A stretch of 64,000 bases of DNA from Glycine soja (GCF_004193775.1 NC_041008.1:16449731-16513730); one strand, 5' to 3'; counted from the stretch's first letter, positions 26,101 to 38,013 are shown. Made by a program: numbers and translations. Notes: a model not told the origin generated them from the letters alone.

Positions 26101-28054
26101 TTGAAAAATTAATATATATTTAGTGCATGTTTAAATAATCGTTACAATCAGATATTGGAATCAAACATATATTACAAAAACATTTTTATTCTTTCTTTAC
26201 GTTCCATTTGTGTTGAACTATTGAATTTGATTTTGAAATTTGTGAGACAGCAAACCAAACATACTCCTATTCTCTTAATTACAGGGAGGGATCCAGAAAT
26301 ATTTTGTAGCGAGAGAAAAAAGAAACTTAAGATTTTACAAAACAATAATCTCGATCAATGCTAAAAAATTTTAAATTATTTAAGTTTCTAGAAATTACAA
26401 TTGGAAAACAATAACCACCTTGTGTGTACCGGAGACTTCGACAAAAATTAATTATCACTTTTAACAGAAGTTATATAAATTAATCATGACTTTCTTATTT
26501 CTCCGTTCATACCAAATATATTTATAAAAACAATTTCTTATTATGAAAGCAACATCTACTTTTTTATGGGATACATTTTTTTATCAAATATATTAAAATA
26601 AAAAATATCTTAATGAACAAATGCAATTGCCTTATAGACAATAGCGGACCTACAACCAGCCGAAGATGTGCACTTACATTCTCTCATTTTCTAAAATTTA
26701 TCAAATTTATAAATAAAATTTTATATTTTTATATTTTATTTTATTTTATTTATATTTATATAATTCAACTTTCTAATTTTATTTTTTATAATTTACACTC
26801 ACTATTTAGGATTTTCGATCGCCACTGCCCATAAGACTTAAGTTGGATCCCAAACTGTTTAATTGGCAGAGTATGAAGATCCGGGGTGAGAGGGAGACTG
26901 ATAAAGGCTATGCACGCAACAACAATATTTTTTTCCATATATCATCAAATCATAACGACAGTGGTATCTGTATTCTTCTTATGCAGGATAAAGGCAAGAG
27001 AGTGATGGGACAGTCAATAAGAAAAAAAATACTTTTAAGGAGAAATGGGCAAAACATATCTTTTAGTTCACTTTATTCGGGAAAATCCTAATATTTTGCT
27101 TGGAATCAGATGTCAGGTTTAATTATGAATACAAAATTAATTAATAAAGGATTTTGATTAACAAATATCCTATTGGTTAAGGAATCTACAAAAAAAAAAA
27201 AGACAAAAAACCAGATGGTATTTTTTTAATCCAAGGTTTCTCTATCTGCAATGGGAAATTAAAGAATTAATCTACTGACATATTGAAATTTATATAAAGC
27301 ATTAATCTCTCTCAAAGGATACTTTTTTATACACATAAAAGTTTAGAGATTCAATTGTTGCCGACATTTTAAAAAAAAATTATATATCAATCATATCAAA
27401 TTACATTAATAATTGACATGTTAACATTTTTTTAAAATGAAAAAAGGCTCAGTTATTAACCAACATGCATAAACATCCAAATGGCCTCAGTAACAGAAAA
27501 GTCTATTGTTACTTATAGATGTGCTTAAGATTAAGATTGTTAAAAGGGAAATCATATATTTACGTCATTCTACAAAGCCCACTCCCTAATTTAAGAAGTA
27601 ACAGGAATTGTCATGATTGAGATATAGATTCTATCATATCTTGCATAATGAACAGAAGGAACAAAAGCAAAATTCCTCCTTTGTATTGAACATATACAAT
27701 AGAAAAGATCCATTTCTTTCTACTTTGTCACTGAATTAATTAAGACAGCTTCTGCTAATAGTTAGACAGCTTCAAAGATATTTAGCAGATATAGCAAAAA
27801 CCTGTTACAATTCGTCTCAAGAGTCAAAGCTCAAGTAGCATCAAATTTCTTCCTGCTACAGATGTTGATGTGGCTACAATTGCATTTGTACTGCCCAACC
27901 ACAATATAACGGCTGCAATTGCAATTACAAAATGCTATTTAAATTAAGCCATTTCAGCAAGGTGATGTTGCTACATATGTTCTGACTATACACAAACATA
28001 AGTACTTATGACAAGAGTTTGTTTCATGTTAGCATTTGTCACTTTTAAGTTCAA
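23111..28054. other. Long AT-rich intergenic stretch, no gene seen
   Basis: Nearly 5 kb without a recognisable exon or RNA gene. There are many short low-complexity AT repeats (for example around 25320-25610, where ATAACTAGTTATA-like strings recur) and poly-A/T runs. Open frames up to about 80 codons have no family motif. Several may be decayed transposons without visible ends. Confidence 0.45.
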
Positions 28055-28245
28055 CCTCGTGCTTTGCAGCACGTGAGTTACAATTGATTTTCCTTGTAGA
28101 AAACAATCTTAGTTAATAGTTAGACAGAAAGTTGAAGAAACATGTGGAGGTGCAGAATTCTGATGTTCATGCATGGTCATGCATTAAATAGAAGCTTCGT
28201 ATAGTTAGTGAAGAGATGAAGGAACTTCTGGTCTAAAAACCAGGA
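28055..28245. repeat. Duplicated block X, copy 2 (partner at 3080-3370)
   Basis: Aligned with copy 1 through TTGTAGAAAACAATCTTAGT, GACAGAAAGTTGAAGAAAC and the 'gaagcttcgtatagttagtgaagagatgaaggaacttct' segment. It lies about 1 kb left of the tandem MIR2111 pair. Confidence 0.55.
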
Positions 28246-28609
28246 TATTGAGCCATTGATGTAATTTGATTGATATCCAATTCAAACCTCAAGTAGTTGT
28301 TCCTATTTCCTAATTGGCATGTGTGCTATACTGCTTACTGCCTATACAAGCTTAAACAACGAACAAAAAGTTACATAAGGATGATGATCATACGTAACTG
28401 GTCAACATTTGTCTAGAGTCACCAAGCTTTTTGTTGGAGTTACACAAAGATAACCTAGCTTTAATTTGTAGTAGAGTTTAGGCTCAAACTTAGATAATAA
28501 GGTAATATCAGAATTTATCCTAGTGATTGTTATTGGACCTTTCAGGTCACCCTTTATCTCCTACAACTTTGCATTCCAGATATTCAATCTCTGGTATGAG
28601 AGGGTGTAT

Positions 28610-28740
28610 TGTTAATCTCACTTTGACTAGTAATAAAGTTAAAATAGTTTATACAAGTGGAGACAACTCACTCAATAAATTAGCTTTATAGATTGAGCTA
28701 AACTCAAACTCAAATTCTAATTTTATATTATGTTAGCTTT
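28610..28740. repeat. Degenerate LTR-like segment
   Basis: The string TGTTAATCTCACTTTGACTA, followed by 'ataaagttaaaatagtttatacaagtggagacaactcactca' and 'ttgagctaaactcaaactcaaattctaat', resembles the ends of short plant LTR elements of the 'CCACATTGACTAG...GTGGAGACA' type. It has mutated beyond safe boundary calling. No internal region is visible. Confidence 0.35.
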
Positions 28741-28965
28741 GCAGACTGTTCCTGAAACTAGCTACATCCTTATTGCCAATAGATAAATTGTTGCGGGTTC
28801 TTATATGAATTTCTCTACATGGATGGTCTATATTTAGTGTGTAAGATTTCAAGATGCAATATTTGATAATGCAATTAATGATCTCAACTGTCTAGTATGA
28901 TAGCAGCTACCTACCTGAGTATGATCCACATCCATTGGTAATGGTAAAATTAGAAATATTATACT

Positions 28966-29100
28966 ACTCTCATTTTATTTGTCACTTTTGAAATATTTCT
29001 CTATTTTACACTATTTGTCATTTAGAATAGTAAAAAAATTTAATTTTTTTAATGATATTCTTAAAAAATAAATGCCTTACCATAAAATAAGGAAGGGAGT
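28966..29100. mobile_element. Stowaway-like MITE, decayed
   Basis: The left edge TACTACTCTCATTTTATTTG and the right edge ACCATAAAATAAGGAAGGGA are roughly inverted copies of a 'TActcccTCcgttttatttg' type end. The total length is about 135 bp and it is non-coding. It sits about 100 bp from the MIR2111 copy 3 hairpin. Confidence 0.45.
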
Positions 29101-29199
29101 GATTGTTGTTTCTATTTGGGAAAATAAATTGGTAATTGTTCAGTAAATAAGAACATTAACCACATCCACATTTTATTGATTAAATCGTTCTGCATTGGT

Positions 29200-29285
29200 G
29201 ATGAAGAATCCATAATCTGCATCCCAAAGACTAGAAACAACTAAAATGTTGCTCTAAACCTGGGATGCAAATTACCTTGTCCTCA
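29200..29285 (-). ncRNA. MIR2111: MIR2111-like precursor hairpin, copy 3 (diverged guide)
   Basis: The star-arm sequence on the minus strand, 29231-29211, starts GTCTTTGGGATG and ends CAGATTATG, very close to miR2111-3p. The guide arm at 29274-29255 is 20 nt. It starts TAATTTGCATCC and ends CAGGTTTA, so relative to miR2111 it has C-to-T at position 5, T-to-C at position 13 and one missing G. The arms still pair and the loop is about 23 nt. If processed, the product would be an altered guide with a central change near the slicing site. It may be a dying copy. Confidence 0.7.
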
Positions 29286-29369
29286 CCCAATAATAGTGAT
29301 TCTCCCAAAGAAGCATTGAACCAGTGGAAGATATTAAAATGATTAATTAAACCGGTCTGCATTGTCGTT

Positions 29370-29455
29370 AAGGAAGAGATAATCTGCATCCCAAGGACTA
29401 GATGCAACAAAAACATTGCTCTAAACCTCAGGATGCAGATTAGCTTTTCCCACTC
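29370..29455 (-). ncRNA. MIR2111: MIR2111 precursor hairpin, copy 2
   Basis: Minus strand 29442-29422 gives the same 21-mer as copy 1 (TAATCTGCATCC...TGAGGTTTA). The star arm 29398-29378 starts GTCCTTGGGATG and ends CAGATTATC. The loop is about 23 nt, and the stem extends outward (GGGAAAAGC against ATCTCTTCCTT). Copies 2 and 3 lie about 165 bp apart in the same orientation and share flanks ('gattaa...tctgcattg', 'ctctaaacct'). They are probably on one primary transcript made by tandem duplication. In legumes such clusters supply the shoot-to-root miR2111 signal that represses TML. Confidence 0.9.
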
Positions 29456-30571
29456 AACAGCTCTTCCAAAAGGTATTAAACTAATGAGAAGAAGAAAGAA
29501 CAGTACGTAGCAAATAATATATGGAAAGAAGGTTTTGTCTGTAGTGGATTGCATTGGGGCTTCATACGAATTTATAAGGGTTCAAAAAAGAGAATAAAAC
29601 TAAAATGATTGCTGATCATACAACATTAGCAAATAAGAATCTTTATGGATACATGCCATACAGATAAAGATCTCTGTCCCAATTGAGAACTGAAATGGAC
29701 AGATAAGTATCTTGTTCATACAGATTAAAACTTGTAACCTAAGTGAGTAAAAATAAAATATATTTTTTTAAAATTAATTGCTGGTTGCGGTCAAAGTTTT
29801 AAATTTCGATTGTAGTTGCAGTTTAATCACAATTTTTGATGTTATGAGAAACTACGGATAAATGTGGCCAATTGTGATCGCGATGCAGTTTTGGTAACTC
29901 CAAAATCCTTAGTTGTAACCCTTTTTAAAAATCCTAATCGTATTATGGATCAAACATAAGTATTGATAAATTATATTTTGAGGGATATTTTGTGAATTTT
30001 TGTGTCATTTCCATGTATTTCATTGGCAGAACTCACGTTTGAATTTTAATTTTGTATTGCAGAGGCCTAATTGCTCAATTAAGGAATAGAGTTGAAAACT
30101 ACATGTTTTCTAAAGATTTGAAGACTTTGTTACTTGACAAGCAACACGACCATGTCAAAAAAATAATTGTCCTTTAGAACAACATCGTCTTTCCAACAAT
30201 GGTCATGGTAAATTCCATCATGATTGTGGTTAACTCATGAGATCCATAGTGAGTTCATAATGCCTCAAAGCTTCAATGTCACATGTTTCCAACCACAGTC
30301 ATGGTAAATTTCACAACGGTAGTAGTGCGCCTATATAGAGTAATTATCTATAGGGAATTATAAATAAAGTATTGGGGTCTATGTCTAGGTATTCATTATT
30401 TTACATTTGAGGAAGAAGGGCTTTTGAGAGACAAAATTGCACCGAGGGCAATTAGGGTCTTAATATGCAAGGTTTTCGATTTCTTTTATTCTTAATACAA
30501 TCTTGTATGTTGTTTTGTTGTTCTATGACCATGGTTAGCTAATCCTCTTAGAACTTGGATTATGACTTAGT
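29456..30571. other. Presumed upstream side of the MIR2111 pair, no gene seen
   Basis: No exon. A short TATATTA on the minus strand near 29516 could be promoter sequence, but this is weak. Around 29775-29960 the text ('gctggttgcggtcaaag', 'gatcgcgatgcagttttgg') resembles the GC-richer MITE at 41059-41216 in decayed form. Confidence 0.4.
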
Positions 30572-30752
30572 TGTTGGAGTACAAGTGTGAGGTGAAGTCC
30601 TACATCGGTTAGAAGTGAAAAGGTTGAACACCATATAAGTGAGGAGAAGACCCATAAACCTGAATCTTAAGGTTTTGGGTTAGAGTATGATGTCAGATTT
30701 TTTTATGTGGTGGCTCCTGGTACACAGGTGTACCCCTTGAATCTTCCCAACA
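30572..30752 (+). repeat. Probable solo LTR of a short (TRIM/SMART-type) element
   Basis: It starts TGTTGGAGTACAAG and ends CTTCCCAACA, giving matching TGTTGG...CCAACA termini over 181 bp. It contains AAGTCCTACATCGGTTAGAA and 'ataagtgaggagaagacccataaacct', wording typical of plant TRIM LTRs (recalled). I see no primer-binding site or internal region. The 5-bp flanks (TTAGT and TCTTT) do not match, so the boundaries or the solo status are uncertain. Confidence 0.55.
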
Positions 30753-31064
30753 TCTTTATTCATACATATATCTTTCTCAACCCTATTGTTGTTTTTAGTT
30801 TTCTTTTCTTGAATCTAATTACAACAAATCCCCAAAGTATAAAACCCCCAATATTATTTAATTAATACAATTTAGATTATTTGGGAATAGATTTTTAGGG
30901 CATGATATTCGAACTTTCGAGTCTATGATACTATTACACAAGATACACATATTGATATGCGAGTACAAATTTTATGTATTCTTAATTAACATCACATGTC
31001 ATATTCAGTTTTAGTTAATTGAACTTTCATTCTCTTAACTATTAATTGATACCACATGGATGAA
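30753..31064. other. Non-coding stretch
   Basis: AT-rich, nothing recognisable. Confidence 0.4.
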
Positions 31065-31320
31065 GAACCAGAAGGGTTGCATCACCTTGCATGCCACAAC
31101 TAATAACATTGCTTAGCTTCATGGAAACGAAACACTTCATTCCACCAAGAATAGATACCACCTGATATGTTTTGCATTGCCACCGCCAGTTATGAATGTT
31201 ATCTGTTATATTTATTAACTAAATCTAATACTTTCTAGAGCATGTTCTATACCTTAGGACCATTGAGTGTTATGCTTGAAATTAATTTGAAAGGTATAGA
31301 ATCTCAATTTGTTGAGGACA
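31065..31320. repeat. Duplicated block Y, copy 2 (partner at 22860-23110)
   Basis: 'gcatgccacaactaataacattgcttagcttcatgg' and 'cttaggaccattgagtgttatgcttgaaattaatttgaaaggtataga' align with copy 1. It is followed by about 1.3 kb of AT-rich DNA (to 32644) with no gene. By position that stretch should include the former 3' flank of the carrier gene at 38026. Confidence 0.6.
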
Positions 31321-32653
31321 AGTTCATAATGTGACCATATAGGTGGACCAATTTGTTTCCATTTTACCGGTTTACAACAAAATAAAGAAAATTCATGATA
31401 TTTAAGAGTGAACCAGCCACTATTATATATCAATGTTAATCAAACCACTATAGTCGGCCTAGTGGTGCATGGGTGAGATCCTAGGTTCATACTTCAGAGT
31501 GATCACTGTACACAAAAAATTATATCAATATTAACCTATGCATAATGCAGACCGGGTTGCAAGAGAATGAAAATTTTGATTGAATTTAGATTTAAACCAA
31601 AGCCAATGGAGGTTTTATTACACTTTTATTTCTTTCTGTTTTTCTTTTTGGGGAGTGGGGAGAGATATTAGAAAAAGTATAATTTTAAAGTGACATTTTT
31701 GTTATAAACTTTATTGATAAATATGAATATTTAATATATTCATTCATCATGATGTGAACATTTTAAAAGGCACAGATTAATAATCTATTTATCTTATTTG
31801 TTGATCAATATCAAAATATCACTAAACAACATGAATGATGCTGCAGTGCTGAGGATCCTCTACATTCATTTCAAAACAATTTCCACAGAATGCAGTTCCT
31901 CATTAAATTGTCCATATTTATCAACCTGAATTCATTATAATTTTCATCATATAGTTAGATGTTTTAAGGATTTAATTCTCTCCGCATTTCTTTGAGAACT
32001 GCAGAGATTGTCATGGTGGTGGTGTTTGTTTCACAAAAATCATAATTTAGTAAGAATTTTCTCTGCATTAAATGAAAATCAGATTACACACGAGACAAAA
32101 TCCCAAATTTTGTAAAATTTGATGCTGGAATTTTTCAGTGGAATATATGATCTCATACTGGATAGTAATCAGTTTCTGGTGTGATAGGTGGATTGGACCC
32201 AACAGAACATGGATAACTCACATGTCACAGATAATGATGGTTGTTCAAAGTTGAATGGAATGAACGCCGAACACGCCAACACTTGTAATTTGGCATAAAA
32301 CTTTTTCGACTTCACTTTCGGGACTCTTTCGAAAAAAGGAGAACATCATTTTTTTTTATAAAAAATATTGAATAATAAAATTAAAAATTACATGTTGAGT
32401 AATAAACGTTACTTATTAAATAACAGAAATTACACAAAATTTATGCACAAATAAAATACCTCAATCGTGAAAATTTCTATAACAAAATTATTTCGCTAAT
32501 CATCCATAACTTTAACCTAAATTTCGAATAGGTATTATTGAGGTGACTCACTAAATTATGACTACATATACACAGAAAAAATGTAGCCATGGCTAAGACC
32601 ACAAAATTTCCTACCAAGGATTAAGAAGTGATGATGAAAAATATTTTAGGCTA

Positions 32654-32700
32654 GGGAGTTGCTAGGTGCACCCAGCGTTATTACTGGTGCACCCAACAAC
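32654..32700 (+). repeat. Left TIR of the large MULE
   Basis: GGGAGTTGCTAGGTGCACCC, then AGCGTTATTACTGGTGCACC, ending CAACAAC. The two GGTGCACC palindromes face each other about 20 bp apart, so the TIR alone can fold back. The right TIR partner is at 37965-38013. Confidence 0.9.
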
Positions 32701-32984
32701 TTTTTAAAATTTCCAAAATGTCTTTGCTGCTCTTTCTCTTTGTCTGTCTCGTCGGTGAACAGTGTCATCGTGAACAGTGTCACCTCGAGTTTTAAAATGG
32801 CACAATGCTGTCATTTGTGCATTCTCTCTTTCTTTTCTGTCTCTGGTGCACAGTGCTTCCTCATTTTGTTTGTTTCAGTGAAGGTGAAGGTGGAGGTAGC
32901 GGCGGTGTTCGATGTTGCAGTGGTCGTCAGCGGTGGCATACGAGGTACACAATGTTGGGTGCGTTCTGGTGTACTGCGTTTCAC

Positions 32985-33185
32985 ACGGATCAAGTTGATC
33001 TGTAAGGAATTTACGGATCAACTTCATCCGCATGTATATTTCATTGTCGCAGATCAAGTATGAACTTACGGATCAACTTGATTTGTAAAAAGTTTGCGGA
33101 TCAACTTGATCCGTAAGTTCATCCAAAAGTGTTTTGAGGATCAAGTTGATCCGTAAGTAACTTACGGATCAACTTGATCCGTAAC
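32985..33185. repeat. Left subterminal palindrome array of the MULE
   Basis: About seven variants of the 17-bp perfect palindrome CGGATCAACTTGATCCG, usually flanked by CTTAC/GTAAG, spaced about 20-40 bp apart. The right counterpart is at 37743-37885. Both lie inside the TIRs, where MULE transposase-binding repeats are found; the binding role is inference. Confidence 0.85.
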
Positions 33186-33362
33186 AAATTTTATTTTAAA
33201 GTTTTATTTTTTCTATTTATTACTTTGTTTGTATTATCATTTTTTATTTGAATTGTTTATACGTGTAGAATGAAATAGGGTTTTGGCTTTTTGGTAATGA
33301 TGAGTTATTATGTATAGTTTTGTATGTTATGTGTTGTATGTTTGTGTTAAATTTTTTGATTT

Positions 33363-36270
33363 ATTGTTAAGAGGGACGAAGATCAGTGGATGTATGAAGG
33401 TATAATGCCTGAATAAGTGGATATGGATGATGAAAATGAAGAAGAATGTGGTGTGAATTAACCACATGTTGATTGTTCGGATGCATTCAATATTTCTCAG
33501 GTAATAATGTTCATGATTTTGAGTGATTTAATAAAATAAATATGTTGTAGGAAACTGAAATTATCAGGATTGGTTTGTAGGTGTTTGACAGCCGAGATGA
33601 TGTTTTGTGGTGGGCTCAATCCGTTGCTTATGAAAATGGATTTGTGGCAGTGATTGTAAGGTCTGACATAAACACATGTAGTAGAGGAAGGACTTTGTTT
33701 GTGTTAATTGACTGTGAAAGGAGTGGCGAGTATAGGTGTAGGAAGAAAGAATTTGTTAGAAGAGACACTGAGACTAGGAAATATAGGTATCCCTTCAAGC
33801 TTCGTGGTAAGCTTGTGGTGGGAGGACAAGGGTGGATGACGAAGTTGATTTGTGGGATTCATAATCATGAATTGGCCAAGTCATTAGTTGGACATTCATA
33901 TGCCGGGTGATTGAGTAAAATTGAAAAGACACTTATTGCTGATATGACGAAGTCAATGGTCAAACTAAGAAACATTCTGTTGACTTTGAAGGAGCACAAT
34001 GTGAATAGTTGTACGACCATCAAACAAATATACAATGCAAAAAGTGCATATCGTTCTTCCATAAGAGGAAGTGATAATGAAATGCAGCATCTAATGAAGC
34101 TTCTTGAACGGGATCAGTATATTCATTAGAACAGATTAAAGGATGAAGACGTGGTTCGTGATATTTTTTGGTGTCACCCTGATGCAGTGAAGTTATCCAA
34201 CGCATGTAATTTGGTGTTTTTGATAAACAGTACTTACAAAACAAACATGTACAGACTCTCACTGCTCGATTTTGTTGAGGTGACACCAACTGGGATGACA
34301 TTCTCTACCGATTTTGTATATCTGGAGGGTGAACGTCTTAATAATGTGATTTGGGCTTTAGAACGGTTCCGAGGTATATTTTTAAGACGTGATGTCCTCC
34401 TTGGAGTTATTGTCACTGACAGAAACCTAGTATTGATGAATACAGTGAAAATTGTATTTCCTGAGTGTACAAATTTGTTGTGTACCTTTCACATAAACAA
34501 GAATGTGAAGGGCAAATGTAAATCATTAATTAGTCAAAGAAATGCTTGGGAATATGTCATGAATGCCTGGGGAACTCTTGTTGATTGTCCTTCGGAGCAG
34601 TAGTTTGATGAGTACCTGAAGAGGTTTGAAATGGTTTGTTCACCTTGGCCAATGTTTGTTGATTATGTGAAGGATATATGGATAATCTCACACAAGGAAA
34701 AATTTATTACCGCGTGGACAAATAAGGTGATGCACTTAGGGAACACAACAACAAACAGGTATGAAATTGTTCACTTATTTCTATTAACGTTGATGAATTG
34801 ATGGATTTTTATTGTTGTATATGTTTATTGTTATTTGTGTATTTGAAATGTAGGGTTGAATCTGCTCACTGGGCTTTAAAAAAAGTGTTACAAAATAGCC
34901 TTGCAGACTTATGCAGTGTCTGGGATGCCATGAACAACATGATGACACTATAACACACGGAAATTAGAGCATCATTTGAAACAAGTTCACATGTCGTTGG
35001 ACATGTCTTCAAAAAAACCTTATACAAGAATCTTCTTGGAATGGTTTCAAGGTATGCTTTAAATCAGATTGCTACTAAATTTGAGCGTGTTCACTATGCT
35101 GGCAACAATCCTTCTAGTTGTGGTTGTGTGATGAGAACAACACACGATCTTCCTTGTGCTTGTGAGCTATCCAAATATGTTGTTGGTTGTATCCTATTGG
35201 ATTCAATCCATATGTTCTGGAGGAGACTCAGTTTTTCAGATCAAGGGATATTTGAGCCCAAGGTGAGCATCAAGGAAAAAATCGAAATAATATCCAAAAG
35301 ATTTGATGAACTTGATGTTTGTGGTAAGTTTTCTCTGAAGACAAAGCTTCGAGGAATTGCATACCCTGATCAAAATTCGATGTGTTCTCCTCTAGCAAAG
35401 GTTAACACAAAAGGTGCACTGAAGAAACCGATGAAAAGAAGCCCAAGGTCAACAAAGTTACTGGGAGTATGTAGATGTTTTTCATTCTCAGCAAAATAAC
35501 AATTCGTCAGTGAGGCGTAGTTCATCATCTTCTGACCAACCCAATCCAAGAAGGATGATGTCTATGCTGGATCAATTTCAGTCATTTATCCATGTCTTCA
35601 TTGATAATATAGTTGATGTTGGAGCTGATGGAAATTGTGGATATCAGGCGATTGCCGGTTTATTAGGTATGAGTGAAGCCTCTTAGTCGTTGGTCTGCAC
35701 CTATCTACTTATAGAACTTGCCAAATTCACAGAAGACTATATGAAGCTCTTTGGTGGCACAGACAAATTTGAGGATTTAAGGATGTCACTACATGTTGAT
35801 GGGTTAACCACGATATTTAATTTGTGTTTTTGATTTTTAAGACTTAACTTTAAAATAGACTTTGACATCTATATTTGTTTCATTCAGGTCACTGTGGATG
35901 AGTGGATGGATATAACCGACATGAGATATGTGATTGCATCAAGGTATAATGTAATCCTTGTATCCTTGTTTCACCAATAAAGCATGACATTTTTTCCTCT
36001 TAGAAGTCAACCACCGGGAGATCCTTTGGTGCATCGCATAATTTATATCAGTCACGTCTATGGCAATCATTTTGTTCAGGTACATTGTAGATATAAATTT
36101 TTTTATATTTATACAATTAGTTGTGTACGATTGAGTTAATACTTATTTATTTTTGCATGTACGACAGATTTATTTAAAAGATCGTCGTCCTTTACCGTCG
36201 ATAGCATTGTAATGGTCTACCAATTGTCATACTTAGGCGAAGCAGTGGCCAACTCCATATATTAGTAGAA
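33363..36270 (+). pseudogene. FAR1-like/MULE transposase fused to OTU cysteine protease domain, decayed
   Basis: The exons run in order. An acidic leader (VDMDDENEEECGVN, 33420) is followed by a FAR1-type zinc-binding segment (33581-33910, RCRKKEFVRRDT) and the MULE transposase core (34151-34760, with IFWCHPDAVKL, VIVTDRNLVLMN and CTNLLCTFHINKNV). A GT-AG intron at about 34759-34853 precedes VESAHWALKKVLQNS and a SWIM-like segment (SSCGCVMRTTHDLPCACEL, 35102). The OTU domain follows, with VDVGADGNCGYQAIAGLLG (catalytic DGNC, 35613) and, two introns later, VYGNHFVQ holding the expected His (36060). In-frame stops at 33908, 34127, 34601, near 34951 and after GMSEAS (near 35685) rule out a working product. 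Transposase-OTU fusions are known in plant MULEs. Confidence 0.88.
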
Positions 36271-36760
36271 TGCAACATTATTGAAGCTTGACGTGTACAA
36301 AAGAGAGTATGTTGACTTAAATGATTATTGACAATATACCTTTGTTTATTTGTTATGTTAACATAAAAATTTGTTGCTTATTCGAAAAAAAATAATTGTT
36401 GCAACTAAAATAAAGTACGCATGTATGATAAATCATTGTCTGAGTTGACAATATATTGGGAAATGCAAGCGTGTTAACATAAAGCGTGACAGTACACTGT
36501 AAAACTTGACTACACATTGGGAAATGCAAGTGTGTTAACATAAAACGTGTTATCACGTCACGTCATTGGTGTGGTTGACAACACAGACAAAAACCATGTG
36601 CATGCGTATGTATTTATTCTAAAAAATTGAATTAATAGTACTAAAACTCATCTATATATATCACACAGTTGAACACGGTAAAAAAATCAAACATTCATTC
36701 CTAACTCAACTCTTTGAACAAAGTATAACATTTTTTGGAGAAACAAGCAGTCAGACAATT

Positions 36761-37545
36761 GTGAACTCCATATTAGGTTTTATTTTTCCAAATGATTCCA
36801 TTGTTTACAACGACAGTGGTGTTTATTTTCAAACCTCTACTCAAGTACCTTTTCGAGTACCCAACGCTTGTGATTTTCAAACATTAAAAACCAGAATATA
36901 TAATACCCTTCAACTAACTGACGAACAATATTTGGATGAAATTTACTACCGGTAGTCATTCACAGATACAAGTAACCATCTTTGCTTTTAATGTATGCAA
37001 CTGAAAAATAATGATGATGTTAACACAATGTTAATGTGTAATAATCAATTTTCAAGTGTTGATCTGATTGAGTTATTATGTACCATTGGTAGAACACCAG
37101 ATGATATATTAAACATACTTCAAGTCACTATGACCCTTACTCATGATGTCCTATAATGGGAGGTGAAACATATCACGCCAAAATGAGTTTGTTGGTTATT
37201 CGTTCACAGGAAAAAATCCCAAAAAGTTTGACATTCCTTTCGAATGTACTATGGACGAACTGGAGGATTTGATCAAACAAGTTGCGCCTCATGGGATTCC
37301 CCCTTATGGTATTCATGAAACACAACGGTAAGACGATTGTTTTTTCGACAACCAAGTCACTATAAGTATTCACATGAAATTATCAAATTCGAAATTATTG
37401 AACTGAAATCCAACGATGACATCATGAAGGTGCTAGTGCATTCTAACTACTGAAAAAAATTCGGGCCAATAGAAATTTTAACTGTTTTTAGTAAGCATGT
37501 AATCGACATGAAAGATAATATATTTATGTCCTTGTTGCAAAATTA
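36761..37545 (+). pseudogene. Second MULE reading frame, decayed, function unknown
   Basis: The first open part reads NSILGFIFPNDSIVYNDSGV, then YFQTSTQVPF and LKTRIYNTLQLTDEQYLDEI. It ends at a TAG after YYR. Beyond it, other frames give NNDDVNTMLMCNNQFSS, IELLCTIGRTPDDILN and later SNYWKKFGPIEI-like words. I recognise this as the companion or N-terminal segment found with legume MULEs but cannot assign a function. Several stops and frame changes are present. Confidence 0.6.
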
Positions 37546-37742
37546 ACATGGCTCAATTGTCGTATTTGATGCAAATTTTATTTCTTTCCACTCTCTTTAA
37601 GTTAATGTAATGTTTGAAGCTAATGTAATGTTATTTTATGTTTGGAATGATTTTACGTTTCAATTCGTGCAAATTTTATGTTATTCGTATTCAAAAATAA
37701 AATATAATCCTCATCTAAAATAAAAAACAAAGACACAACTTG

Positions 37743-37885
37743 CTTGCGGATCAAGTTGATCCGTAGGCTACTCACGGATCAACTTGATCCGCAATATTGC
37801 GGCGGATTAAGTTGATCCGCAAATGACTCGCGGATCATCTAGGTCACATATGGATCAAATTTTTCTTCTGCGAATCAACCAAAAC
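37743..37885. repeat. Right subterminal palindrome array of the MULE
   Basis: Three good copies of CGGATCAAGTTGATCCG (37745, 37777, 37803; the last with one change) plus two partial copies with GCGGATCATCTAGG and GCGAATCAACC. They mirror the array at 32985-33185. Confidence 0.8.
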
Positions 37886-37964
37886 CAATACACGGATCAA
37901 CCTCAATGACCTTGTGCACAAATTTTTTTTAAAAAATACACGGAAATATTTTTGTCTTTTCACA

Positions 37965-38013
37965 GGGGTGCTGGGTGCACCACCAATAACACTGGATGCA
38001 CCTAGCAACACCC
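37965..38013 (-). repeat. Right TIR of the large MULE
   Basis: In reverse complement it starts GGGTGTTGCTAGGTGCATCC and ends GGTGCACCCAGCACCCC. It agrees with the left TIR at most positions. Confidence 0.9.

Larger units (their letters stand above)
32654..38013 (+). mobile_element. Mutator-like element with transposase-OTU gene (5.36 kb)
   Basis: The left end GGGAGTTGCTAGGTGCACCC (32654) and the right end in reverse complement GGGTGTTGCTAGGTGCATCC (38013) form TIRs of about 48 bp. Each TIR is itself a near palindrome (GGTGCACC twice). The flanks TTTAGGCTA (32645-32653) and TTTATGCTA (38014-38022) match at 8 of 9 positions, the 9-bp target duplication expected of MULEs. Both subterminal regions carry arrays of CGGATCAACTTGATCCG. 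Inside are a FAR1/MULE transposase-OTU reading frame and a second frame, both with several stops, so it is no longer autonomous. It lies just beyond the stop codon of the carrier pseudogene. Confidence 0.93.

Noticed and set aside
32659..33063. Open frame of 134 codons at the left of the large MULE
   Set aside because: It begins inside the TIR and runs through the palindrome array. All nearby frames on both strands are equally open, so it reflects composition and not a gene.
33860..34301. Minus-strand open frames in the MULE
   Set aside because: They are shadows of the plus-strand transposase exons, which carry the family motifs.
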